Below the pieces are notes generated by a model. It was not told where the DNA came from. It worked only from the letters and a program-made list of their open reading frames with translations, and made no database searches. From Streptomyces sp. NBC_00094 (GTDB lineage: Bacteria; Actinomycetota; Actinomycetes; Streptomycetales; Streptomycetaceae): a DNA stretch of 64,000 nucleotides. Where the stretch lies: the NCBI RefSeq assembly GCF_026343125.1, contig NZ_JAPEMB010000001.1, positions 2,170,001-2,234,000 on the forward strand, in the 5' to 3' direction. Below are positions 18,083 through 26,184 of this stretch, piece by piece. The position numbers and the translations under genes were made by a program. How positions within the stretch are numbered: the stretch's first letter is position 1; each line of letters starts with the position of its first letter.

Positions 18083-18289
18083 CTAGCCCTCCGCGTCCAG
18101 CGGCATCGGGCCGTAGATCTTGGTGCCGTCCTCCGAGAGCGTCACCTGGTCCGCGCCACCGCCCAGGAGGTCACGCCAGTGCTCGCCGATCCAGCTTTCG
18201 GCGTCGCCCTGGGTGGTGAACTCCTCGGGGGTCACCACCGGCTCGACCTCCGAGCCGTCGGACTTCTCGAACCGCCACGTCCATGCCAT
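18083..18289 (-). CDS. Small conserved protein (68 aa), unknown function
   Basis: A 68-residue acidic protein beginning MAWTWRFEKSDG, with no signal or membrane segment. The Shine-Dalgarno is excellent: AGGAGG seven bases before the ATG at 18289. Codon bias is typical. The aromatic start and the segment DAESWIGEHWRDLL suggest a compact alpha/beta fold. I recognise it as a widespread small Streptomyces protein but cannot name a function. It is divergent from cobU across a 91-base gap. Confidence 0.8.
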   Translation of the reverse strand: MAWTWRFEKSDGSEVEPVVTPEEFTTQGDAESWIGEHWRDLLGGGADQVTLSEDGTKIYGPMPLDAEG

Positions 18290-18380
18290 GTAAGCCTCCT
18301 GGCGCTCACCGGATGATCGGTTTCCTGCCCGCAGCGTAGCCGGGCGCGCACGCCTCGCGGTGGCGCGGGAGGATCTGAGG

Positions 18381-19583
18381 GTGGAACTGACTCTGCTCGG
18401 CACCGGCGCCCCCCTCGGGCTCCCCCGCCCCGACTGCCCCTGCGCCGTCTGCGCGCTCTCCCGCGGTACCCGGGCCCGGGCGGCCACCGCGCTGCTCGTG
18501 GACGGGGCCCTGCTGCTCGATCTGACCCCTGGGGCCGCGCTGGCGGCAGCCCGTTCGGGCCATTCGCTCGTGGGCGTGCGGCAGGTGCTGCTCACGCATC
18601 CGCACGACGGGCCCGCCGTGGAGGTGCCGGCCGGGCTGCCGACGGCGGGCCGGGTGCCGGACGGCCGGGAGTTGACGCTGATCAGCGGGCACCGGGTGCG
18701 GGCGGTACCGATGGACTCCCCCGGCACCGGGTACGAGGTGACCTCCCCGGAGGGTGAGCGGCTGCTCTACCTGCCGCCGGGCGGGGCTCCGGCGGGGCTG
18801 CCGGAGGACCCCGGGACGCCGTACGACATGGTCGTCGCCGATGTGACGGGCCGTCCGGACGGGCTCGCGCGGCTGCGGGCGACCGGGGCCGTCGGCCCGG
18901 CGACCGAGGTGATCGCCGTGCACCTGGACCACGACGTGCCGACGGGCCCGGCGCTGGACCGGCAGCTCGCGTCCGCGGGGGCGCGGGCGGTGCCGGACGG
19001 GACGACCCTGTACGTGGGCGAGTACCACGAGGTGCCGGACGTGCCGCGGCGGACGCTGGTGACCGGCGGGGCCCGGTCGGGGAAGTCGGTGGAGGCCGAG
19101 CGGCGCCTGGAGACCTTCCCCGAGGTGCTGTACGTGGCGACGGGCGGGACCCGGGAGGGCGACCCGGAGTGGGCGCAGCGGGTGGGGCTGCACCGGGAGC
19201 GGCGGCCGGGTGCGTGGCGTACCGCCGAGACCTGTGACCTCGTACCGCTGCTCGCGGAGGACGGGCCCGCGCTGCTCATCGACTGTCTTTCGCTGTGGCT
19301 GACGGACGCCATGGACCGGGTGGGCGCCTGGGACGACGAGCGGTGGGAGGACGGCGGGCGGACGGCGCTGCGGAAGCGGACGGCGGAGCTGGTCGCGGCG
19401 GTACGGGCCACGCGCCGCACGGTCGTCGCGGTGACCAACGAGGTCGGCTCGGGGGTCGTGCCGGGTACGGCGGCGGGGCGGCGTTTCCGGGACGAGCTGG
19501 GCCGGCTGAACGCCGCCGTGGCCGACCAGTGCGAGGAGGTGCTCCTCGTGGTCGCCGGTCAGGCGCTGGTACTGCGCGGGTAG
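18381..19583 (+). CDS. cobU: Adenosylcobinamide kinase / guanylyltransferase with N-terminal MBL-like domain
   Basis: A 400-residue fusion. The C-terminal half (about 225-400) is the bifunctional CobU/CobP enzyme, which phosphorylates adenosylcobinamide and then transfers GMP to make adenosylcobinamide-GDP in cobalamin nucleotide-loop assembly. The P-loop is GARSGKS ending at 236, and DCLSLWLTDAM and TNEVGSGVVP are typical. Residues 1 to about 215 resemble a metallo-beta-lactamase-type fold (LTLLGTGAPLG, a DCPCAVC cysteine cluster, LLTHPHDGP), but the usual HxHxDH metal motif is reduced, so its activity is doubtful. GTG at 18381 is chosen for GGAGG eight bases upstream. cobT follows after 13 bases. 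Confidence 0.9.
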   Translation: MELTLLGTGAPLGLPRPDCPCAVCALSRGTRARAATALLVDGALLLDLTPGAALAAARSGHSLVGVRQVLLTHPHDGPAVEVPAGLPTAGRVPDGRELTLISGHRVRAVPMDSPGTGYEVTSPEGERLLYLPPGGAPAGLPEDPGTPYDMVVADVTGRPDGLARLRATGAVGPATEVIAVHLDHDVPTGPALDRQLASAGARAVPDGTTLYVGEYHEVPDVPRRTLVTGGARSGKSVEAERRLETFPEVLYVATGGTREGDPEWAQRVGLHRERRPGAWRTAETCDLVPLLAEDGPALLIDCLSLWLTDAMDRVGAWDDERWEDGGRTALRKRTAELVAAVRATRRTVVAVTNEVGSGVVPGTAAGRRFRDELGRLNAAVADQCEEVLLVVAGQALVLRG

Positions 19584-19596
19584 GGTTCCCCCATCG

Positions 19597-20760
19597 ATGG
19601 CCCTCGCTGATTGTCACAAGGCGGAACCCTTGAACCTGGACGACTTCTCCGATCTGATCGAGCGCGCCGACGGTGGTATCCGTCGCGACGCCGAGGAGCG
19701 CCGCGAGCGGCTCGTCGTGCCGCCGGGAGCGCTCGGGCGCCTCGACGAGCTGGGTGAATGGCTGTCGGCCGCGCAGGCGACGGTCAAGGTGCGGGCGATC
19801 GAGCAGCCGAAGGTCGTGCTCTTCGCGGGCGACCACGGGGTGGCCTCCCGCGACGTGTCGGGCCGCGCGCCCGGCACCACGCACGAGCTGGTCCGCGCGG
19901 TCCTGGACGGGGCGAGCCCGCTCGCCGTACTGGCCCGCTCGATGAACGTGCCAGTACGGGTCGTGGACGCCGGTCTGGACTGCGAGCCGGAGCTGCTGCC
20001 CGCCGAGGTGGTGCGCCACCGGGTGCGGCGCGGCAGCGGCCGGATCGACGTGGAGAACGCGCTGACGGTCGAGGAGACCGAGGCGGCGGTCCGGCTCGGC
20101 ATCGCGATCGCCGACGAGGAGGCGGACTCGGGCACCGATCTGGTGGTGCTCGGCGATCTGAGCGTGGGCGGTACGACTCCGGCGTCGACGCTGATCGCGG
20201 CGCTGTGCGGGACGGACGCCTCCGTGGTGACGGGCCGGGGCGGTGCCGGGATCGACGACCTCGCGTGGATGCGCAAGTGCGCGGCGGTCCGGGACTCGCT
20301 GCGGCGGGCCCGGCCGGTCCTGGGCGACCAGCTGGAGCTGCTCGCGGCGGTCGGCGGCGCGGACCTGGCGGCGATGACCGGCTTCCTGCTGCAGGCCTCG
20401 GTCCGGCGGATGCCGGTGATCCTGGACGGGGTGGTCGGGGCGGCCTGCGCGCTGGTGGCGCAGCGGGCGGCGTTCCGCGCGCCGGACTGGTGGCTGGCGG
20501 GTCAGGTGAGCGGGGAGCCGGCGCAGGCGAAGGCGCTGGACCGGATGGCGCTCAACCCTCTGCTCGACCACGGCGTCCATGTGGGTGAGGGAACCGGGGC
20601 ACTGCTCGCACTTCCCCTCGTCCAGGCCGCGGCGGCCTTCGCCGCGGAGCTGCCCGAACGTCCGGATCCGACCGCTCCGGACGCGCAGGGCACGCCGGAC
20701 GCCGAGGTCACGCCGGACGCCGAGAGCGCCCCGGCGGCCGAGGGCGCTCCGGAGGCCTGA
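19597..20760 (+). CDS. cobT: Nicotinate-nucleotide:dimethylbenzimidazole phosphoribosyltransferase
   Basis: Makes alpha-ribazole phosphate from nicotinate mononucleotide and dimethylbenzimidazole, giving the lower ligand of cobalamin. The 387-residue product has the CobT signatures LFAGDHGVASR, GDLSVGGTTPAS and, near the C-terminus, HVGEGTGALLALPL with the catalytic Glu. A 35-residue tail of Pro/Asp/Ala repeats (about 352-387) is extra to the family core. ATG at 19597 has AGGG about 10 bases upstream. An in-frame TTG at 19630 with AAGG nearby would give the more usual N-terminus NLDDFSDLIE. It is co-transcribed with cobU. Confidence 0.93.
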   Translation: MALADCHKAEPLNLDDFSDLIERADGGIRRDAEERRERLVVPPGALGRLDELGEWLSAAQATVKVRAIEQPKVVLFAGDHGVASRDVSGRAPGTTHELVRAVLDGASPLAVLARSMNVPVRVVDAGLDCEPELLPAEVVRHRVRRGSGRIDVENALTVEETEAAVRLGIAIADEEADSGTDLVVLGDLSVGGTTPASTLIAALCGTDASVVTGRGGAGIDDLAWMRKCAAVRDSLRRARPVLGDQLELLAAVGGADLAAMTGFLLQASVRRMPVILDGVVGAACALVAQRAAFRAPDWWLAGQVSGEPAQAKALDRMALNPLLDHGVHVGEGTGALLALPLVQAAAAFAAELPERPDPTAPDAQGTPDAEVTPDAESAPAAEGAPEA

Positions 20761-20867
20761 CGGGGAGCGGTACGGATCGTCGACTTCGGAGACGGCCGGG
20801 CGCCACGCGCGCCCGGCCGTCTCCGGCGTCTCCGCACGGCAAGTGACGCCCCATATGATCGCTTTTC

Positions 20868-22658
20868 ATGGGAGAAGTCCGCTTGTCTGCCGAAGCAACA
20901 CCCCGAGGCTCCACCGTCCGTTCGCGGCGCGCTGCCGCGTTCGCCGTCTGGTACCTGCGCGTCGTCACGTTCATCAACTTCCTGAGCGCCGTCTGGGTCT
21001 CGTTCGGACAGGACCTGCGCCGGCACAACGAGGACGACTACTTCACCCCGTACATGCTCACCGCGGGCTTCGCCTCGGGCGTCTTCACGCTCTTCCTGGC
21101 GATCACCATGCGCCGCCGCAAGCGGGCCGCGTGGATCCTCAACATGGTGCTCGGCGGGCTGTTCCTGCTCCTCTTCGCCCTCGTCATGGTCTTCCCGGAG
21201 GTCCGGCAGCACGCCCAGAACTGGATCTCGCTCGCGCTGACCGCCGCCTTCGTCCTGGCGCTGCTCCTGGGCCGCAAGGAGTTCTACGCCAAGGGCGACC
21301 GCTCCAACCCGCTGCTCGCCGCGGCCGTGGCGGTCGGCGGACTGCTCGTCACCTCGCTGCTCGCCGCCGTCCTGGTCACCGTCACCAACACCTCCACCGC
21401 CCCCTCGACCTTCCTGGAGCGCTGGCGGTACGGCGTGATGCGGCTGGTGACCCTGGCGGCCGACGACTCGCGCTTCGCCGGGATCTCCACCCCCGGCTGG
21501 GTCGACGTCACCATCAACGTCCTCTCCACGCTGCTGCTCTTCGCGGTGCTCTTCGCCGCCTTCCGCGCCCGGCGGGCCGTCGACCCGCTGACCGAGGAGG
21601 ACGAGGAGCGGCTGCGGATCCTGCTCGACAAGCACGGGGACCGGGACTCGCTCGGCTACTTCGCGCTGCGCCGCGAGAAGAGCGTCGTGTGGTCGCCGAG
21701 CGAGAAGGCCGCCATCGCCTACCGGGTGGTCGGCGGGGTCTCGCTCGCCTCCGGCGACCCGATCGGCGACCCCGAGGCCTGGCCCGGCGCGATCGAGCCC
21801 TGGCTGGCCGAGGCCCGCGAGCACGGCTGGATCCCGGCCGTGATGGGCGCGAGCGAGGAGGCCGGTGTCATCTACGCCCGGCACGGTCTCGACGCCCTGG
21901 AGCTGGGCGACGAGGCGATCGTGGAGACCGACGAGTTCACGCTGGACGGGCGGGCCATGCGAACGGTCCGGCAGGCCTTCAACCGGGTCAAGCGGGCCGG
22001 TTACGAGGTCCGCATCCGGCGCCACGAGGACATCCCGGCCGGGGAGATGGACGAGCTGCTCCGCAAGGCCGACGACTGGCGGGACGGGGCGACGGAGCGG
22101 GGCTTCTCGATGGCGCTCGGACGCCTCGGGGACCCGCGCGACGGGCGCTGCGTGATGCTGGAGTGCACCGACGGGCAGGGTGAGCTGCGGGCGGTGCTCT
22201 CCTTCGTGCCGTGGGGCCCGAAGGGGCTGTCGCTCGACCTGATGCGCCGTGACCGGGAATCCGAGAACGGCCTCATGGAGTTCATGGTGATCGAGCTCCT
22301 CCAGCGCGCGAAGGAGATCGGGATCACTCAGGTCTCGCTGAACTTCGCGATGTTCCGCTCCGTCTTCGAACGTGGCTCGAAGCTCGGCGCGGGACCCGTG
22401 CTGCGCATGTGGCGCTCACTGCTCAGCTTCTTCTCCCGCTGGTGGCAGATCGAGTCCCTGTACCGCGCCAACGCCAAGTACCGACCGATCTGGGAGCCCC
22501 GATTCATGCTCTTCGAGAAGAGCGCCGACCTGCTGCGCATCGGCCTCGCCGCCGGGCGGGCCGAGGGCTTCCTCGAAGCCCCGGGGCTGCTGGGGGCACC
22601 CCCTGGACGAAGTCCTTGGGGGAGGCTGCACCGCAAGCACCTGGAGAGCGGGCGTTGA
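20868..22658 (+). CDS. Lysyl-phosphatidylglycerol synthase-like protein (DUF2156)
   Basis: A 596-residue membrane protein with five or six N-terminal helices (about residues 20-225) and a C-terminal cytosolic GNAT-like DUF2156 domain (about 235-560), as in MprF/LysX-type aminoacyl-phosphatidylglycerol synthases. Signatures include FSMALGRLGDPRDG and SLNFAMFRSVFERG. Such enzymes move lysine or alanine from tRNA to phosphatidylglycerol and reduce cationic-peptide binding. Start: ATG 20868 with TATGAT (20854-20859) eight bases before it, or TTG 20883 with GGAGAAG in front. The C-terminal tail LLGAPPGRSPWG is encoded by a palindromic repeat (22590-22625). The next gene overlaps the stop. Confidence 0.85.
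   Translation: MGEVRLSAEATPRGSTVRSRRAAAFAVWYLRVVTFINFLSAVWVSFGQDLRRHNEDDYFTPYMLTAGFASGVFTLFLAITMRRRKRAAWILNMVLGGLFLLLFALVMVFPEVRQHAQNWISLALTAAFVLALLLGRKEFYAKGDRSNPLLAAAVAVGGLLVTSLLAAVLVTVTNTSTAPSTFLERWRYGVMRLVTLAADDSRFAGISTPGWVDVTINVLSTLLLFAVLFAAFRARRAVDPLTEEDEERLRILLDKHGDRDSLGYFALRREKSVVWSPSEKAAIAYRVVGGVSLASGDPIGDPEAWPGAIEPWLAEAREHGWIPAVMGASEEAGVIYARHGLDALELGDEAIVETDEFTLDGRAMRTVRQAFNRVKRAGYEVRIRRHEDIPAGEMDELLRKADDWRDGATERGFSMALGRLGDPRDGRCVMLECTDGQGELRAVLSFVPWGPKGLSLDLMRRDRESENGLMEFMVIELLQRAKEIGITQVSLNFAMFRSVFERGSKLGAGPVLRMWRSLLSFFSRWWQIESLYRANAKYRPIWEPRFMLFEKSADLLRIGLAAGRAEGFLEAPGLLGAPPGRSPWGRLHRKHLESGR
22590..22625 (+). repeat. Palindromic repeat element (copy A) inside a coding region
   Basis: The sequence starts CTGGGGGCACCCCC and ends GAAGTCCTTGGGGGAGG. 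It aligns with 32748-32784 through the pattern CTGGGGGC-R-C-Y-CCC, GG-M-CGAAG-K-CC-Y, TGGGGGAGG. It is translated as part of the extreme C-terminus of the DUF2156 protein. It looks like a dispersed Streptomyces intergenic repeat that has landed in frame. Confidence 0.6.
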
Positions 22659-23368
22659 GAGACTCCGTCGCCGGATTCGCCCGCCGCGAGTGGGGCCCGC
22701 TGTTCGGCACCGTACGGGCGGGGCTCGTCGAGAGGAAGTGGCGGGCGGCGCCGATGACGATGGCCGCCGTCTGCCTCACCGCCCTCTTCCAGGCCGTGCA
22801 GAACCAGGACTGGGGCTATCAGCCGGTCCAGGACATCGGCTCCGTACGGGCCGAGGACCCGCTGTGGCTCGCCCTGCTCCGGACCCCGCTCTCGCTCTTC
22901 GTCCCCGCGCTCGACCTGCCCGTCTGGGGCGCCCTGGCGCAGGTCCTGCTGGTCTTCGGGATCGCCGAGATCTGCCTCGGGCGGTGGCGGACCCTCGCCG
23001 TCGCCCTTCTCGCCACGCTCTGCGGGACGCTGTACGCGCGCCTCGGCATCGCCCTCGGGCCGGGCACCCCGTTCGGCCTGCCCGCCTCGGACGCGCAGGT
23101 CGTGGACACCGGCCCGTCGGCGGCCGTGGTCGGCCTCGCCGTCTACGTCTGCCGGCGCTACCGGGCCTGGTGGACCGGCGGCGCGGTGGTCGTGGCCATG
23201 GTCGTCGAGGTGATCGTCAAGCCGAACCTGGCGGGCAAGGAGCACCTCGCGGCCATCGCGGGCGTCCTCGTCCTGATCGGGTTCGAGGCCTGGCGGGAGC
23301 GGCGTCAGGACGGCGGGGTGGAGCCACGGCCGGGGACCCGCTCCTGGAAGCCGCCGATCAGGTCCTGA
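22655..23368 (+). CDS. Rhomboid-like membrane protein (uncertain)
   Basis: A 237-residue polytopic protein with about six hydrophobic segments (for example VWGALAQVLLVFGIAEICL and GGAVVVAMVVEVIVKPNLAG). The helix order and the motif DTGPSAAVVGLAVYV recall rhomboid-like proteins of actinobacteria, where GPS would stand where GxSG-type rhomboids carry the serine. A matching catalytic His is not obvious, so a pseudo-protease is possible. The TTG start (22655) overlaps the TGA of the lipid synthase gene, with GGAGAG eight bases upstream, implying coupling. Its last 64 bases overlap the end of the convergent gene at 23305. Confidence 0.65.
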   Translation: MRDSVAGFARREWGPLFGTVRAGLVERKWRAAPMTMAAVCLTALFQAVQNQDWGYQPVQDIGSVRAEDPLWLALLRTPLSLFVPALDLPVWGALAQVLLVFGIAEICLGRWRTLAVALLATLCGTLYARLGIALGPGTPFGLPASDAQVVDTGPSAAVVGLAVYVCRRYRAWWTGGAVVVAMVVEVIVKPNLAGKEHLAAIAGVLVLIGFEAWRERRQDGGVEPRPGTRSWKPPIRS

Positions 23369-24072
23369 AAGCGGCGCCGGACCTTGGTCCAGCGCTTGTC
23401 GTGGCGGTACGCGCGCAGCCGGGAACGGGCCCGGGCCTTGTGCCGGCGGCCGTAGAAGCGGCGGGCCCACCAGGAGCCGGGGCGGGCCAGCCGCACGGCG
23501 CCGAAGATCGCGACGAACGGCACCAGGACCCCGAACACGGCCATCCGGAACTTCCCCTTCACCAGGGCGACCAGGACGAAGAGGAAGTTCACCGCCAGGG
23601 TCAGCAGGAAGGTGGTGCGGTCCTGGCGTTCGTCGGCGGTCATGTCGTCGACGCCGAGCGGGGAGAAGCCGCTCAGGACGAGCCCGACCATGGCCGCGGT
23701 GAGCACGACCACCTCGACGCTCTTGCGGCCGTCGTCCGTCCAGTACACGTCGTCGAGATGGAGGATCAGCGCGAACTCGTCGAGGACGAGCCCCGCGCCG
23801 ATCCCGAAGACGACGGCGAAGACCGCCGCGCCGACGCCGTGCCTGCCGCTGCCCACCGCGCCGAAGCCGCCGATGACGGCGAGGACGACGCCCGGCACGA
23901 CGTGGTGGATGTGGAGGCCCCCCGAGGAGACGTTCCCGAAGGGGCCCTTGCCCGCCCTGATGAGGCGGGTGACGGTCCGGGTGACCAGGAAAGTCAGGAC
24001 GAACGAGGTCAGAGCGAGCAGCATCGGGAGCTTGCCCGGCTCGACGATGTTCCGGGTGAACCAGTGACCCAT
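23305..24072 (-). CDS. Integral membrane protein of unknown function
   Basis: A 255-residue protein with about six membrane helices between residues 15 and 190 and a strongly basic C-terminal tail. Conserved-looking motifs are GGLHIHHVVPG in the second helix region and LVLDEFALILHLDD in the fourth, with His and acidic residues placed as if to bind a metal or carry protons. I know related proteins only as unnamed actinobacterial membrane proteins. Its 3' end overlaps the convergent rhomboid-like gene by 64 bases. It is divergent from cobS across 67 bases. Confidence 0.7.
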   Translation of the reverse strand: MGHWFTRNIVEPGKLPMLLALTSFVLTFLVTRTVTRLIRAGKGPFGNVSSGGLHIHHVVPGVVLAVIGGFGAVGSGRHGVGAAVFAVVFGIGAGLVLDEFALILHLDDVYWTDDGRKSVEVVVLTAAMVGLVLSGFSPLGVDDMTADERQDRTTFLLTLAVNFLFVLVALVKGKFRMAVFGVLVPFVAIFGAVRLARPGSWWARRFYGRRHKARARSRLRAYRHDKRWTKVRRRFQDLIGGFQERVPGRGSTPPS

Positions 24073-24139
24073 GCCACCCCGTTCCGATATGTGCGGAATG
24101 CGTAATCTACCGTCCGGAGGCGGCGATTACCCTGCCCGG

Positions 24140-24904
24140 ATGGACGGCCTGCGTTTCGCCTTCGGCACCCTCACCGTGTTCCCCGCCCGCATCACCCGAT
24201 GGGACCGGGACGCGGCGCGCGCCGGCATGCTCTGCGCCCCGCTCGCCGGCCTCGTCGTCGGCCTCGGCTCCGCGGCGCTCGGCGGGACGTTCCTGCTCCT
24301 CGGCTCGGGGCCGCTGCTCGCGGCCGTCATCACCACCGCCGTCCCCGCCGTGCTCACCCGGGGCCTCCACCTCGACGGCCTCGCCGACACGGCGGACGGC
24401 CTCGGCAGCGCCAAGCCCGCCGAGGACGCGCTGCGCATCATGAAGCAGTCGGACATCGGCCCCTTCGGCGTCATCACGATGCTCCTCGTCCTGCTCGCCC
24501 AGGTCGGCGCGCTCACCCGGCTGTACGAGGAGGGCTGGGCGCACGGCACCGTCGCCGCCGCGCTCGCCGCCACCGTCGCCCGCCTCGCCCTCACCCACGC
24601 CTCCCGCCACGGTGTCCCCGCGGCCCGCCCCGAGGGCCTCGGCGCGATCGTCGCGTCGACGGTCCCCGTCCGCTCGGCGACGATCTCGACCGCGCTCGTC
24701 CTGACGGCGTGCGCGGGGGCGGGCCTCCTCCTCTCCCCGTACGACGCGGTACGGAACGTGCTGGCGGCCGGCGCGGCCCTGGGCGCGGCGGCGCTGCTGC
24801 TGCGCCGGTGCGTACGGCGGTTCGGCGGGGTGACGGGGGACGTGTTCGGCGCGGTGGAGGAGGCGGCGGTGACGGTGGCGCTGGTCGCGCTGACGCTGGG
24901 GTGA
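24140..24904 (+). CDS. cobS: Adenosylcobinamide-GDP ribazoletransferase (cobalamin synthase)
   Basis: Joins adenosylcobinamide-GDP to alpha-ribazole (phosphate), the final assembly step of cobalamin, in the membrane. The 254-residue product has several membrane helices and the family motif HLDGLADTADGLGS followed by KQSDIGPFGV, which bind metal and substrate. ATG at 24140 fits family length. TACCCT (24128-24133) lies six bases before it with no Shine-Dalgarno, so the gene is probably leaderless. CobU and CobT, encoded about 4 kb away, make its two substrates. Confidence 0.93.
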   Translation: MDGLRFAFGTLTVFPARITRWDRDAARAGMLCAPLAGLVVGLGSAALGGTFLLLGSGPLLAAVITTAVPAVLTRGLHLDGLADTADGLGSAKPAEDALRIMKQSDIGPFGVITMLLVLLAQVGALTRLYEEGWAHGTVAAALAATVARLALTHASRHGVPAARPEGLGAIVASTVPVRSATISTALVLTACAGAGLLLSPYDAVRNVLAAGAALGAAALLLRRCVRRFGGVTGDVFGAVEEAAVTVALVALTLG

Positions 24905-24960
24905 TCGTTCCGTGACCCGGCGGAGGGCAACCCTGGGGGTGGCCGGCGGGTCACCTGGTC

Positions 24961-26175
24961 ATGATCAGAGGCATCACCCGTACCGCCGCCGCCCTCGCCG
25001 CCGCGTCCCTGCTCCTGACCGCCTGCGGCGGCGGCGATGACACCGCCGACGCGAAGCCCTCGTCCGCCGCGCCGACCGGGCATCCGGTCTTCGACCAGAA
25101 GCTGGACCGCCAGCTGTTCCTGGCCGCGCGTCAGACGCAGAAGGCGGGGAACGCGCGCTTCGTCCAGACCCTGACCTTCGGTTCGAAGAAGACGGGTGAC
25201 CTGGTCCGGACGATGACCGGGCGCATGGACTTCGCCGGCGGACGCGGCCAGGCCGACGTGGTCTGGAAGGTGCCGAAGGGGGTGCCCGAGGAGACCCGGA
25301 CCGTCGTGCTCGGGCAGACGCCCGGACGGGGGGACGGGCCCGCCTCCGTCGGCTATCTCGTCGACGGTCAGCAGATCCACTACCGGGCCGCCTCCTCGGA
25401 CTACTGGATCCGCTACGCCTCCGGCGAGACCACGGTGATCTGGGACGACGCGATCGACCATCTACGGGGCACCGAAGGACCGATCGGCGGGACGCTCCTG
25501 GAGGGTCTGAGTGCGGCGGAGGCGGCCACGCGGAGCGACACCGCCGCGGGCCGTACGTACCGGGCGTCGATGCCCTTCGCCGTGCTGTTCACCATGTTCC
25601 CCCACGACCTGCGCCGGGAGCTTCGCATCGGGATAGGAAGCCCGGACCAGCAGGATCCGGTCCCGCTGACCGCCACCGTGGACCGGGAGGGCCGGATCAC
25701 CCGCGCCGAGGCCGATCTCACCAAACTCCTCCGGAAGGACGGCGCCTTCGCCGGGTTCACGAGCCTGACGACGGCCCTCACGCTCACCGGGTACGGCACG
25801 TCGGCGCCGGTCATGACTCCCTCCGGGACCGTCCGCGCGGCGGCCGAGGACGTCCTGGCCATGCGGGACGTCAAGGACGGCGGCTGCGTCGACTTCGACT
25901 CCGGTCAGCGCCTCGCGCACATGGTCGTGAACGTGGACTGTGCCGGGCCACACGACGCCCGCGTCTTCACCCGGATCGCCCTGCGCGAGGGCACCTCTAC
26001 GGCGGACACCCAGGAACGGTCGAACGTCGCCTGCGCCTACGCCCACGACGTGCAGAGGCCCGCGTGGCTGCCGAAGGCGACCGACATCTGGGCCTGGTGG
26101 ACCCCCGTACCCAAGGGGCAGCCCGGCAAGGACGGGGTCACCTGCTACGTGCCCACGAAGCGCGGCGACTCCTAG
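24961..26175 (+). CDS. Putative lipoprotein of unknown function
   Basis: A 404-residue exported lipoprotein. The signal sequence ends in LLLTACGGG, giving lipidated C21, followed by an Asp/Ser-rich linker. The body has the look of an LppX/LprG-type carrier domain (about residues 45-285: repeated short strands, FVQTLTFGSKKTGD, GYLVDGQQIHYRA). A smaller C-terminal domain with four cysteines resembles septum-formation or DUF4333-like modules (GGCVDFDSGQ, NVACAYAHD). The C-terminal module is my inference. It ends 10 bases before the convergent GH114 gene. Confidence 0.75.
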   Translation: MIRGITRTAAALAAASLLLTACGGGDDTADAKPSSAAPTGHPVFDQKLDRQLFLAARQTQKAGNARFVQTLTFGSKKTGDLVRTMTGRMDFAGGRGQADVVWKVPKGVPEETRTVVLGQTPGRGDGPASVGYLVDGQQIHYRAASSDYWIRYASGETTVIWDDAIDHLRGTEGPIGGTLLEGLSAAEAATRSDTAAGRTYRASMPFAVLFTMFPHDLRRELRIGIGSPDQQDPVPLTATVDREGRITRAEADLTKLLRKDGAFAGFTSLTTALTLTGYGTSAPVMTPSGTVRAAAEDVLAMRDVKDGGCVDFDSGQRLAHMVVNVDCAGPHDARVFTRIALREGTSTADTQERSNVACAYAHDVQRPAWLPKATDIWAWWTPVPKGQPGKDGVTCYVPTKRGDS

Positions 26176-26184
26176 CTGGGCGAC

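Noticed and set aside
18290..18380. Cobalamin riboswitch before cobU
   Set aside because: The gap is only 91 bases and shows none of the conserved riboswitch core; same conclusion for the cobS upstream region.
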